Part shown: one piece after another, positions 1 through 6,895 of the stretch
Layout: each line of letters begins with the position of its first letter
How positions within the stretch are numbered: the stretch's first letter is position 1
From: an uncultured Clostridia bacterium
Lineage (GTDB): Bacteria; Bacillota; Clostridia; Oscillospirales; Ruminococcaceae
Reading direction: 5' to 3'
DNA: 13,280 nt
NCBI GenBank assembly: GCA_947625455.1
Contig: CANQOJ010000044.1
Location: 1-13,280, forward strand
Made by a program: the position numbers and the translations under genes
The notes under the pieces: generated by a model
Told to the model about the DNA's origin: nothing
The model's input: the letters and a program-made list of their open reading frames with translations, nothing else
Database searches by the model: none

Positions 1-399
1 GAGCTTGTGCTGCTGCTTGAGCTTTCAGGCTTTGTTGAGCTGGAGCTTGTGCTGCTGCTTGAGCTTTCAGGCTTTGTCGAGCTGGAGCTTGTGCTGCTGC
101 TTGAGCTTTCAGGCTTTGTAGAGCTGGAGCTTGTGCTGCTGCTTGAGCTTTCAGGTTTTGTCGAGCTGGAGCTTGTGCTGCTGCTTGAGCTAGCAGGTGT
201 CGACGAGCTGGAGCTTGAGCTGCTGCTTGAGCTTTCAGGCTTTGTCGAGCTGGAGCTTGTGCTGCTGCTTGAGCTTTCAGGCTTTGTCGAGCTGGAGCTT
301 GTGCTGCTGCTTGAGCTTTCAGGTTTTGTCGAGCTGGAGCTGGAGCTGCTGCTTGAGCTTTCAGGTTTTGTCGAGCTTGAGCTGGAGCTGCTGCTTGAG
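1..399 (-). repeat. 42-bp tandem repeat, nine units, encoding poly-Ser/TKPE linker
   Basis: The motif ctttcagg (or its variant) recurs every 42 bp, at 22, 64, 106, 148, 190, 232, 274, 316 and 358. Each unit encodes 14 residues on the minus strand: a run of Ser with occasional Thr, then T-K-P-E. The unit at 190 differs: ctagcaggtgtcgac makes it read STPA instead of TKPE. The unit length is a multiple of three, so gain or loss of units changes linker length without breaking the frame. The Ser run continues without the TKPE spacer to about position 420. Confidence 0.95.
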
Positions 400-1064
400 C
401 TTGACGAGCTAGAGCTGCTATCGTCAGAATCAGTTATTTCTATACCTTCTGTAACTTCTACCTTGAAGATGTAGTTGTTACCTACGTCACCGCCAAGGTA
501 ATATGTACCTGCTCCTTTTACTGTCAATTCAGCTATTAACGGTTGATTCTTTTTGCAATCTGTTATGTTGGATATAGCAACTTGATTGCCTTTTATATCC
601 CAAATCGCCATTTGACGGGCAGGATCATCTTCTTTTTCGGGATCTAACCCGCCCTGCACATACCAAATTTTTACTTTAGCGGCAGAAGATGTTTTAAACG
701 AAATGACATTCTTTGGTGTCGATACATCGCCCCTACCACCAAAATTAACTCTTGTAATCTTTGCTTTTTCGGAATTATAATCAGCCCAATATCCTCCGGT
801 GCTCGTATCAATTTTGGTTTTAGCACTCATATAAATCGCGAAATAATTATCATTGGGATAAACGAATAATTCTCCGTCTTTATACGTGCCTTGAGCTTTT
901 TCTTCCAAATTCTTGGACTCAAACACATGAGTATTTGAAGTCTCGCTTGCCTGCCCCCCCTCGGCTCTAACATCTGTTGCAAGCATGCTGAATGGGATAG
1001 TCATCAGCAGTATGAACAGCGCCAAAACCGCAGAAACAAGCTCTTTTTTGCTTTTTGTTTTCAT
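1..1064 (-). CDS. Secreted surface protein with poly-Ser repeat linker (3' end beyond window)
   Basis: I translated this gene by hand from the minus strand; 354 codons are present and it runs off the left edge. It starts at ATG 1064-1062 behind an AAGGAGG site at 1070-1076. Residues 1-34 form a signal peptide: Lys-rich start, a hydrophobic core (VLALFILLM) and a cleavage site near VRA/E. Residues 35-215 are a beta-rich globular region with WYVQGG, RQMAIWD and GAGTYYLGG segments, which I recall from extracellular polysaccharide-degrading proteins of gut Clostridia. From residue 216 the protein is almost pure serine, interrupted by regular TKPE spacers, as in linkers between domains of secreted enzymes. 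The catalytic or anchoring part probably lies beyond the window. Export is well supported; a role in polysaccharide binding or breakdown is inference. It has its own promoter and is separate from the dgkA operon upstream. Confidence 0.85.
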   Translation of the reverse strand, partial: MKTKSKKELVSAVLALFILLMTIPFSMLATDVRAEGGQASETSNTHVFESKNLEEKAQGTYKDGELFVYPNDNYFAIYMSAKTKIDTSTGGYWADYNSEKAKITRVNFGGRGDVSTPKNVISFKTSSAAKVKIWYVQGGLDPEKEDDPARQMAIWDIKGNQVAISNITDCKKNQPLIAELTVKGAGTYYLGGDVGNNYIFKVEVTEGIEITDSDDSSSSSSSSSSSSSSSSTKPESSSSSSSSSSTKPESSSSSTSSSSTKPESSSSSTSSSSTKPESSSSSSSSSSSTPASSSSSTSSSSTKPESSSSSTSSSSTKPESSSSSTSSSSTKPESSSSSTSSSSTKPESSSSSTS

Positions 1065-1133
1065 AAAATCCTCCTTGTAAAATTTTATCCCCGACAGGGC
1101 GCACCTGCCCCGCCGAAAACTATTTCATTCTTT

Positions 1134-1162
1134 ATGATAAACCAAATCGGTAAATTTGTCAA
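1134..1162 (-). promoter_or_regulatory. Sigma-A promoter of the secreted Ser-rich protein gene
   Basis: On the minus strand there is a perfect -35 TTGACA (1157-1162), a 17-bp spacer and a -10 TATCAT (1134-1139). Transcription would start near 1127, giving a leader of about 60 nt before the ATG at 1064. The leader can fold a small imperfect GC-rich hairpin around 1093-1112. The 168-bp gap 1065-1232 holds nothing else I can support apart from this promoter, the leader and the weak inverted repeats noted among the rejected items. Confidence 0.8.
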
Positions 1163-1232
1163 GGGATATAATGAAAAATATCCGACGATTTTTTAAATCG
1201 CTTTTTGTGCAAAAATACCAACATTATTACCA

Positions 1233-1712
1233 TTACAAACTGTTATTTTCGGCTTTATACCGCTTTTTAACAACCTCCGGCAGCACTATAAACAATATCA
1301 TCAGCACCAAAACCACCGCCAAAACCGCAATTCTTATCGGCTCGGAAAAATACTCAACCGCTCTTTCAAACGCCGTTTCACTCCACAGCAGCTTTATTCC
1401 CACTGCCGCCGCGAATATTGAAGCAATCAGCGACGCGCCCGCAGAGCAGTCCTTGCATTTTCCGATAAGCGCGTCTTTTTTGCGCGTTACTTTGTCCGAA
1501 AGGTTTTCAACCGCCGTGTTGACCGCCTCAACGCTTAACACCGCCCCGCAGGCGAGCATTAAAACCGCCCATTCCGCTTTTTCAAGTTCGCAGAACATTT
1601 TCGCAAACAAAACCGCAAGCGCGCCTATGCACAGCATTATCCTGAAATTTCTGCCCTTTGCCGCTTCAGCTATCCCGCGCCCCGCGCAGTAAAAACTCTT
1701 AATAAACTTCAT
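1233..1712 (-). CDS. dgkA: Diacylglycerol kinase / undecaprenol kinase family membrane protein
   Basis: Integral membrane kinase of the DgkA family; in Gram-positive bacteria this family phosphorylates undecaprenol (and diacylglycerol) to recycle the lipid carrier for cell-wall synthesis. The N-terminus has the family pattern YCAGRGI...RNFRI. Residues 61-72 carry the signature VEAVNTAVENLS, with conserved Glu62, Asn65 and Glu69, and a KDCSAGASL segment follows that lines up with the usual KDxAAGAVL. Hydrophobic segments lie near residues 25-40, 48-60, 90-108 and 125-145. At 159 residues it is longer than the usual 120-135; the excess is a C-terminal loop plus an extra membrane segment and a basic tail. 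The ATG at 1712-1710 overlaps the ybeY stop (ATGA), so the two are translationally coupled. It is the last gene of the operon. Confidence 0.88.
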   Translation of the reverse strand: MKFIKSFYCAGRGIAEAAKGRNFRIMLCIGALAVLFAKMFCELEKAEWAVLMLACGAVLSVEAVNTAVENLSDKVTRKKDALIGKCKDCSAGASLIASIFAAAVGIKLLWSETAFERAVEYFSEPIRIAVLAVVLVLMILFIVLPEVVKKRYKAENNSL

Positions 1713-2179
1713 CTCGTTATTCCCAGCTTTTCAAGAACTTTTTCCTGTTTCTCAAACATCTCTTTTTCCTCTTCGGGCGTTTCATGGTCGTAGCCTAAAA
1801 GATGAAACAGCGAGTGAGTTATAAGAAATGCAACTTCCCGCTTTAACGAATGTCCGTATTCTTCGCTTTGCATAACGGCTTTTTCAAGCGATATAACTAT
1901 ATCTCCGAGCAGTATTGCGTTGTTGTCGCGGTTAATTTCAAACCCGTTTTCATCACCCATAGGAAACGACAGCACGTCCGTTTCTCTGTCAATATTGCGG
2001 TGGATTTTGTTTAACTCGTGGATTTGCCCGTTGTCAACAAACGTCACCGAAACCTCCGCGTCGTTTTCGATTTTCTCTTCATTGAGCGCCTCTTTCGCGC
2101 AGTCCTCTATAAGCTTTTCCGCAGGAAAATCAAGCTTTACTTTATCCTGTTCGTCGCTGAAATCAATGTAAATTTTCAT
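1709..2179 (-). CDS. ybeY: Endoribonuclease YbeY (rRNA maturation factor)
   Basis: Metal-dependent endoribonuclease family acting in 16S rRNA 3'-end maturation and ribosome quality control. The protein has 156 residues, normal for the family. The zinc-binding motif is HSLFHLLGYDH at 122-132, giving His122, His126 and His132; the usual second residue Gly is Ser here. The upstream conserved block LNKIHRNIDRETDVLSFP (residues 56-73), which contains the functionally important Arg, is intact. It starts at ATG 2179-2177, nine bases after the methyltransferase stop, with AAGGGTG as a probable ribosome site. Its place between phoH and dgkA is the classical Gram-positive order, here interrupted only by the methyltransferase gene. 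Assignment is secure. Confidence 0.95.
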   Translation of the reverse strand: MKIYIDFSDEQDKVKLDFPAEKLIEDCAKEALNEEKIENDAEVSVTFVDNGQIHELNKIHRNIDRETDVLSFPMGDENGFEINRDNNAILLGDIVISLEKAVMQSEEYGHSLKREVAFLITHSLFHLLGYDHETPEEEKEMFEKQEKVLEKLGITR

Positions 2180-2188
2180 AATTCACCC

Positions 2189-2959
2189 TTATTTCTTTGC
2201 CATGAAAAACAATCTCGGAAATCTGAAAATGACTTCTCCGTTTTTCCGCTTTGCATATTCCTTTTCAAGCTGTGAGCGTATCTCGTCAAGAAATTCCTTG
2301 CTTTCAGCTTCCGTAAGCGCTTCAAGATACGGCTTAAGTCCCGTTGATTTATACCATTCGATAATGCTTTCAACGCCCGCCATTCTGTGGAAATATACCG
2401 TTCTCCACATTTCAAAATCGTCCGTAAGTTCTGAAAGAATATCGAAATATTCTTCGTCTGAAAGCGTGTAGAAGATACGCGGGTTTGTGAATTTTCCGCG
2501 CCATTTATCACTGCTTACCGTACTTGCTATGATTTTATGTATAGGTTCTTCAAACTGCACGGGTATCTGCACGGCTAAAACGCCGCCGCTTTTCAGCATT
2601 GAAAACAAGTTCGGAATTAACTGCCTGTGATTTGGTATCCATTGTAAACAAGCGTTTGAAAATACCACGTCAAATTTTTCACGAAACTCTTTAACTTCCC
2701 CGCCTGCATCAAGCTTTATAAACTCACAATCGGGAACGTTTTTCCCCGCGCTTTCGAGCATATTGTCGCTGTTGTCGGCGCCGATTATATGCGCCTTGGG
2801 AAATCTGTTTTTAAGCACCCTCGTGCTGTTTCCCGGACCGCACCCTATGTCGATTATTTCATGCGGTTCATTTAAGGCTATCCTTTGCGCAAGGTCAAAT
2901 GATGGCTGTGTTCTCTGCGCCTTAAATCTCAGGTATTGTTCGCTGTTCCAGTCTCCCAC
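2189..2959 (-). CDS. tam: SAM-dependent methyltransferase, trans-aconitate 2-methyltransferase-like
   Basis: Class I SAM-dependent methyltransferase of 256 residues. Motif I is IIDIGCGPGNST (residues 35-46), the acidic residue after strand 2 is in GADNSDNM, and NACLQWIPNH corresponds to the post-II/motif III region. The start WNSEQYLRFKAQRTQPSFDLA and the CLQWIPNH block match trans-aconitate 2-methyltransferase (Tam), which methylates trans-aconitate, a by-product of the TCA intermediate cis-aconitate. The substrate is inferred from this resemblance; another small carboxylic acid is possible. The start is GTG at 2959-2957, overlapping the phoH TAG by one base (TAGTG), with GGAGGAG upstream. 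The frame is complete and fully co-transcribed with phoH and ybeY, an unusual position for this gene. Confidence 0.85.
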   Translation of the reverse strand: MGDWNSEQYLRFKAQRTQPSFDLAQRIALNEPHEIIDIGCGPGNSTRVLKNRFPKAHIIGADNSDNMLESAGKNVPDCEFIKLDAGGEVKEFREKFDVVFSNACLQWIPNHRQLIPNLFSMLKSGGVLAVQIPVQFEEPIHKIIASTVSSDKWRGKFTNPRIFYTLSDEEYFDILSELTDDFEMWRTVYFHRMAGVESIIEWYKSTGLKPYLEALTEAESKEFLDEIRSQLEKEYAKRKNGEVIFRFPRLFFMAKK

Positions 2960-3942
2960 TATCTTCTCCTCCGCTCGCGCCTGTCGCTGTTTTCCGCATA
3001 TTCAGCATACGCTTTGACAATGTCCTGAACAAGTTTATGACGGACAACGTCCTTTTCCGTAAACAAATTCTGCCCTATGTCCTCAACATTCCTTAGAATT
3101 TTCAGCGCCTCAACAAGCCCCGATTTTTTCGTTTCGGGCAGGTCAATCTGCGTCACATCTCCCGTTATAACCATTTTTGAGTTGAAGCCGAGGCGCGTCA
3201 GAAACATCTTCATCTGTTCACGCGTTGTGTTCTGCGCTTCGTCTAATATGATAAAACTGTCGTCAAGAGTTCTTCCGCGCATATATGCAAGCGGCGCAAC
3301 TTCTATTGTTCCGCGTTCGTGAAGTTTAGCAAAACTTTCCTGCCCAAGCATTTCAAACAGCGCGTCATAAAGCGGTCTTAAATACGGATCAACCTTGTTC
3401 TGTAAATCGCCCGGCAGAAATCCGAGTTTTTCTCCCGCCTCTACCGCAGGGCGCGTAAGGATTATCCTCTGCACCTGCTTTTGCTTGAATGCCGTAACGG
3501 CAAGCGCCACCGCAAGATATGTCTTTCCCGTACCCGCAGGACCTACGCCGAATGTTATGGTGTTTTTGCGTATAAGGTCGCAGTATTTCTTCTGACCAAC
3601 GGTTTTCGGCTTTATGGGCTTGCCTGCATATGAAACGCAGACGCAGTCGCCCGATACGGACGCTATTTCATTTTCCGCGCCCTCGTTCACCATTGCCACC
3701 GCGTACCTCACCTGCTGTTCTTCAATAGCTTCTCCCCGTTCAAAATACCCGCACAGCGTCTTTACCGCTTTCTGCGCTTTATTTACGGAAATTTCGTCCT
3801 CTCCGCAGATCCTCACTTCTTCACCGCGTGAAAAGATAGTCACCGAAAACGCTTTTTGTATCAGGTTTATGTTTTTGTCAAAATCTCCGAAAACCGCGCT
3901 TATTTCCTCCGCGCTGTTCATTGTAATTGTTATATCAGTCAT
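2959..3942 (-). CDS. phoH: PhoH family ATPase
   Basis: Cytoplasmic P-loop ATPase of the PhoH/PhoH-like family, 327 residues, a typical length for the Gram-positive form that sits next to ybeY. Walker A is GPAGTGKT at 134-141, the TRPAVEAGEKLGFLPGD block follows at 163-179, and Walker B is FIILDEAQN at 230-238. The ITGDVTQIDLP sensor segment lies at 259-269. An N-terminal region of about 100 residues, KH-like in other members, comes before the ATPase. The protein ends in a very basic tail (RRERRRR), which suggests nucleic acid contact. The family is linked to RNA metabolism and phosphate stress in some bacteria; its exact role is not settled. It starts at ATG 3942-3940 with AAAGGA upstream, 21 bp after the hydrolase gene. 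Confidence 0.95.
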   Translation of the reverse strand: MTDITITMNSAEEISAVFGDFDKNINLIQKAFSVTIFSRGEEVRICGEDEISVNKAQKAVKTLCGYFERGEAIEEQQVRYAVAMVNEGAENEIASVSGDCVCVSYAGKPIKPKTVGQKKYCDLIRKNTITFGVGPAGTGKTYLAVALAVTAFKQKQVQRIILTRPAVEAGEKLGFLPGDLQNKVDPYLRPLYDALFEMLGQESFAKLHERGTIEVAPLAYMRGRTLDDSFIILDEAQNTTREQMKMFLTRLGFNSKMVITGDVTQIDLPETKKSGLVEALKILRNVEDIGQNLFTEKDVVRHKLVQDIVKAYAEYAENSDRRERRRR

Positions 3943-3963
3943 AAATTCCTTTCTTCAATCTGA

Positions 3964-5301
3964 TTATAAACCTCTGTTTTTAAGTTCAGCAACAAGCTGA
4001 ACATAAAATTCCCTTACGTCAAAGCCCTTAATATCCTCTCTGTTGAGGTCGATAACGTCAGCATGCGTAATTCCTCTCCTGCCTTTGGGGTACAGCTTTA
4101 CCCAGCTTTCGCCCCACTGCGTTGCATTCAGCGCCACAAGCCCGTCGTTGTCACCGTCGTATTTCTTTACAACGGGATAGCTTATATTCAGCGGAAAGCG
4201 CCCGCTTTTTCGGCTTTTCGCCTTAGAACCCACCGACCTGTAAACAACATCAGGGCTGTCCAAAACATCTTTGTTGAACTCCTCGCAAAATCCCGCCGTG
4301 AGATTTCCGACAGCCGACATAAAATCGGGAGATTTGTCGCCAAGCGCCTGAAATGCGCCGTTGTAAGTGGTTTCAATAAATTTCTTCAGCTTTTCCGGCG
4401 CGGTTTTCAGCAGGTATTCCGCAAAAATACAGCCTTTGTGCGGGGTGTTTATTGTGGTAAGCGACGCAACATATTTATCACAGCCGAGTTTTGATATTGC
4501 ATAGCGCGAGTCAAGTCCGCCCTTTGAGTGTGCGATTATATTCAGCTTTCCGCAGCCTGTCTTAAGACAAATATCCTTTATCTTCTCCGCAAGTTCTTTT
4601 GAACTTTCCTCAACCGACAGCGCACTTTGCTGTTCGCCGTAGTAGATAACAGCGCCGTTTTTCTCAAGTTCTGCGGGTATCCTCCCCCAGTAATTAAGCA
4701 GCTTGCTGTCGCGGAAAAACACTCCGTGTACAAACAATATCGGGTATTTCGTTTCGCAGATTTTGTCGTTTTTCCGGCTTTCGTTAAGCTTTGCCTTTGC
4801 GCTCTCAAACGCACATTCCCTGTGCGTTGTGACATATATTATCATAAGCATGACGAGATTGACGGGAAAAACAAATCCGAACACAATCCCCAGTACCCTA
4901 AGCTTTATCCCAAGCTGAACCGAAGTCAGATAAACACGTATAATGCCGTTCCAGAAAATCACTGCTTCAGACGCTATAAGCACCACAAACCGTAAAATAT
5001 ATTTCCCGTAATCGTCCGCGCCATTCACAAGTTCAACAATACTCGTCACCGCAAACGGCGCCGAAATTATGCATGTCACAAAGAAGAACAGAATAAGTTC
5101 CGCGCCGTCGCCTAAAACTTTCAGGCGAAATGTCGGGTATTTCTCGAATGTCGGCAGAATGTTGAATATCAGGAAGTACGTTATCAATATCAGCCCCGCA
5201 CCTATTTTAGCCAACAGAGGCGCGTTTTCCAAAATATACGGACAGTTCACGGCAGATGAAATAAGTATAAGATTTAAAATCCGCACGGCAAATTTTTTCA
5301 T
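3964..5301 (-). CDS. Membrane-anchored alpha/beta hydrolase (lipase/esterase-like)
   Basis: The N-terminal 160 residues are strongly hydrophobic, with about four membrane segments (roughly residues 28-48, 65-90, 100-122 and 132-158). A charged linker follows, and then an alpha/beta hydrolase domain that begins at PILFVHGVFFRD. The nucleophile elbow is AHSKGG, with Ser259 in the 445-residue protein. TTINTPHKG is the segment typical of lipases, DGDNDGLV near residue 382 should supply the acid, and ITHADVID near 411-418 the His. The closest type I can name is triacylglycerol lipase/PGAP1-like esterase; the substrate is unknown. I chose ATG 5301-5299 because GGAG lies six bases upstream; a TTG twelve bases further up would place that site inside the gene. 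It is first in the operon and has a consensus promoter. Confidence 0.82.
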   Translation of the reverse strand: MKKFAVRILNLILISSAVNCPYILENAPLLAKIGAGLILITYFLIFNILPTFEKYPTFRLKVLGDGAELILFFFVTCIISAPFAVTSIVELVNGADDYGKYILRFVVLIASEAVIFWNGIIRVYLTSVQLGIKLRVLGIVFGFVFPVNLVMLMIIYVTTHRECAFESAKAKLNESRKNDKICETKYPILFVHGVFFRDSKLLNYWGRIPAELEKNGAVIYYGEQQSALSVEESSKELAEKIKDICLKTGCGKLNIIAHSKGGLDSRYAISKLGCDKYVASLTTINTPHKGCIFAEYLLKTAPEKLKKFIETTYNGAFQALGDKSPDFMSAVGNLTAGFCEEFNKDVLDSPDVVYRSVGSKAKSRKSGRFPLNISYPVVKKYDGDNDGLVALNATQWGESWVKLYPKGRRGITHADVIDLNREDIKGFDVREFYVQLVAELKNRGL

Positions 5302-5331
5302 ATCATTCTCCAATCACAGTACTACACAAAC

Positions 5332-5360
5332 ATTATACAACTAAATGTAATTTTTGTCAA
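5332..5360 (-). promoter_or_regulatory. Consensus sigma-A promoter of the hydrolase-phoH-tam-ybeY-dgkA operon
   Basis: On the minus strand, TTGACA (5355-5360), a 17-bp spacer and TATAAT (5332-5337) match both hexamers exactly. The start would fall near 5325, giving a leader of about 24 nt before the ATG at 5301. A match this good suggests strong constitutive expression of the five-gene operon. Confidence 0.9.
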
Positions 5361-5424
5361 TAATAATACTGCGAATAAATCGCATGTAAAATTCACATTA
5401 TACACCTACGAAAAGAGGTGCTGT

Positions 5425-5556
5425 ATGAACTTTATAACCTGCGGGGAAAACTGCCGTTGGCAAAAGGACGGATTTTGCGCGCTTGAGGACCTTTCACGCG
5501 CGTGTTCATCACTAAATCCGTCGTCAAGGTGCAGATATTTTGAAGAAAAATACTAA
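5425..5556 (+). CDS. Small cysteine-rich protein, 43 aa
   Basis: A 43-residue protein starting MNFITCGENCRW, with ATG at 5425 preceded by GAGGTG at 5415-5420 and a stop at 5554-5556. It has five cysteines (6, 10, 18, 27, 36) in a C-x3-C-x7-C-x8-C-x8-C pattern, which suggests metal binding or a redox role. No signal peptide is visible, so it should be cytoplasmic. I recall similar short Cys-rich hypothetical proteins in Clostridia but cannot name the family with certainty. It is the only plus-strand gene between the two large minus-strand blocks. TATACA at 5399-5404 is a possible -10, but there is no good -35. The terminator hairpin follows seven bases after the stop. The ribosome site, composition and terminator together make it a real gene. 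Confidence 0.78.
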   Translation: MNFITCGENCRWQKDGFCALEDLSRACSSLNPSSRCRYFEEKY

Positions 5557-5562
5557 AATCAG

Positions 5563-5608
5563 AAACCCTCTTATATTATGCCGTCAATGACAACATATAA
5601 GAGGGTTT
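5563..5608. terminator. Bidirectional intrinsic terminator between convergent genes
   Basis: A perfect 14-bp inverted repeat, AAACCCTCTTATAT (5563-5576) and ATATAAGAGGGTTT (5595-5608), with an 18-nt loop. The arm ends supply short T runs in both directions. It lies seven bases after the 43-aa gene and eight bases after the stop of the last phage-type gene, so it can end transcription from both sides. Confidence 0.82.
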
Positions 5609-5615
5609 ATGAATA

Positions 5616-6890
5616 TTATCCGTCCGTTATTTCATATTGCACCTGAAGCGCATGCCTGTCGGTTTTTTCAAGCGGTTCGGAAAGGTTGTTTATTGTCGCC
5701 ATATAATCCGTTCTGAGATTTATATAAAGATATGAATCGTTACGCTGGACTATATACGGATACTTTACATCTTCATGTTCCGTTATATCGTAATTTGAAA
5801 ATGCACTCACATTCGGAAGATAAATTATTTCATCTCCTCCCAGCAAAGCAATATAATAATTACCACTCGACGCCGAACCGGCGGCAAGAAGTCTGTTATC
5901 CTTAATCGCAAAAGCAGACATGCTTATGATGTTTATCGGTATCGCTTTTACAAGCGTACCGTCATACTCAACAACATAAATATTTGAATTATGAAATATG
6001 TAAATCTGATTGTTATATATCGCAGTTTTCATTGAATATGATGAGACACCTTTAACGGGCACTGATATTGTGGTCGGCGTTACCTGCACAAATTCCTTGG
6101 AGTCAAGGTCAACATATCCCGAAGTTATACTTATCACTCCACTGCCCAGCGACAAATGCGACACATAAAACCTGCCCTCAGATGTATTAGGAAACGTAAA
6201 ATTCGCTACATACGGCAACGGCAGCGAGTACGTTTCTTCAAGCTTTAACGACCTCGTTGAATTTATCCCTATTGAATCGGGATCAGCCATGCTGTACCTA
6301 TAAATATTTACCGTCTTGCTTGAGTTTGTTAAGTTGTAATAGTAATAGCACTTGTTTCTGTACATCATATAGTTTGTTGACACACCTGACGGAATGGCAA
6401 GCGCTTTGCTTGCGGAGTTATTTGATAAATCTAGTGCGTTTGCTATAACTCCTCCCTGATTGCCCATCTGCGAACTTGTCATTGACGCACAGCGTATAGT
6501 GCCTACCGCCCTTTCCGGCGAAAAATCCCACACAAAACGGTAGCCGTTTTCGATTTCTCCCGAAAGATTCTGGTTAAATGTTCCGCGCGTAGTACTAGTA
6601 CCGGAGTACACATCCCCCGCCGTCGCAATCATATTGTATCTGCCGTTTATAATGTAGTCGTCCTTTTTTTCGGGAATATTGCAGTCAAACAAAATCAGTC
6701 CGTGCAAAAGATAGTTATACATCGGAAGCATTTTTGAAATTCCGGTGTTTAAATTTCCGCCTATAAGCGCAAACCTCGGCATATTGAAAACATCTTTAAT
6801 GAAGTCCGTCGCCATATTCTTCTCTTCCCGCTTATCTACAACACGCCCCGTGTCTTTGTCCGTCAGAATAAAAGTCGTCTTTCCCTGCAT
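5616..6890 (-). CDS. Putative phage tail fibre / receptor-binding protein (beta-propeller-like)
   Basis: A 424-residue protein, last in the phage-type block. It begins MQGKTTFILTDKDTGRVVDKREEKN, a pattern I recall from phage distal-tail proteins. From about residue 180 there are repeated short beta segments with aromatic pairs, for example YNNQIYIFHNSNIYVVEYDG and DNRLLAAGSASSGNYYIALL, resembling blades of a beta-propeller. There is no enzyme motif. The position right after the hub-like protein and before the terminator fits a receptor-binding or decoration role; this is inferred from position and fold impression. I chose ATG 6890-6888, with an AGGAG site about 10 bases upstream; a GTG nine bases earlier would sit almost on that site. 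It starts five bases after the upstream stop. Confidence 0.6.
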   Translation of the reverse strand: MQGKTTFILTDKDTGRVVDKREEKNMATDFIKDVFNMPRFALIGGNLNTGISKMLPMYNYLLHGLILFDCNIPEKKDDYIINGRYNMIATAGDVYSGTSTTRGTFNQNLSGEIENGYRFVWDFSPERAVGTIRCASMTSSQMGNQGGVIANALDLSNNSASKALAIPSGVSTNYMMYRNKCYYYYNLTNSSKTVNIYRYSMADPDSIGINSTRSLKLEETYSLPLPYVANFTFPNTSEGRFYVSHLSLGSGVISITSGYVDLDSKEFVQVTPTTISVPVKGVSSYSMKTAIYNNQIYIFHNSNIYVVEYDGTLVKAIPINIISMSAFAIKDNRLLAAGSASSGNYYIALLGGDEIIYLPNVSAFSNYDITEHEDVKYPYIVQRNDSYLYINLRTDYMATINNLSEPLEKTDRHALQVQYEITDG

Positions 6891-6895
6891 AAAAT

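Noticed and set aside
1..420. CRISPR array
   Set aside because: The repeats are directly adjacent with no unique spacers and stay in a coding frame.
7..474. Long open frames on the plus strand over the repeat (LLLELSGFVELELV units and a second frame)
   Set aside because: They are produced by the 42-bp repeat being free of stops in several frames; the minus-strand frame has a signal peptide, ribosome site and promoter.
1164..1200. Terminator after dgkA
   Set aside because: Two AT-rich 6-bp inverted repeats (1164-1183 and 1186-1200) exist, but neither has GC content and a following T run good enough to call.
1156..1692. Plus-strand open frame of 178 codons
   Set aside because: It lies opposite dgkA, lacks a ribosome site, starts inside the promoter of the neighbouring gene, and its composition mirrors the minus-strand protein.
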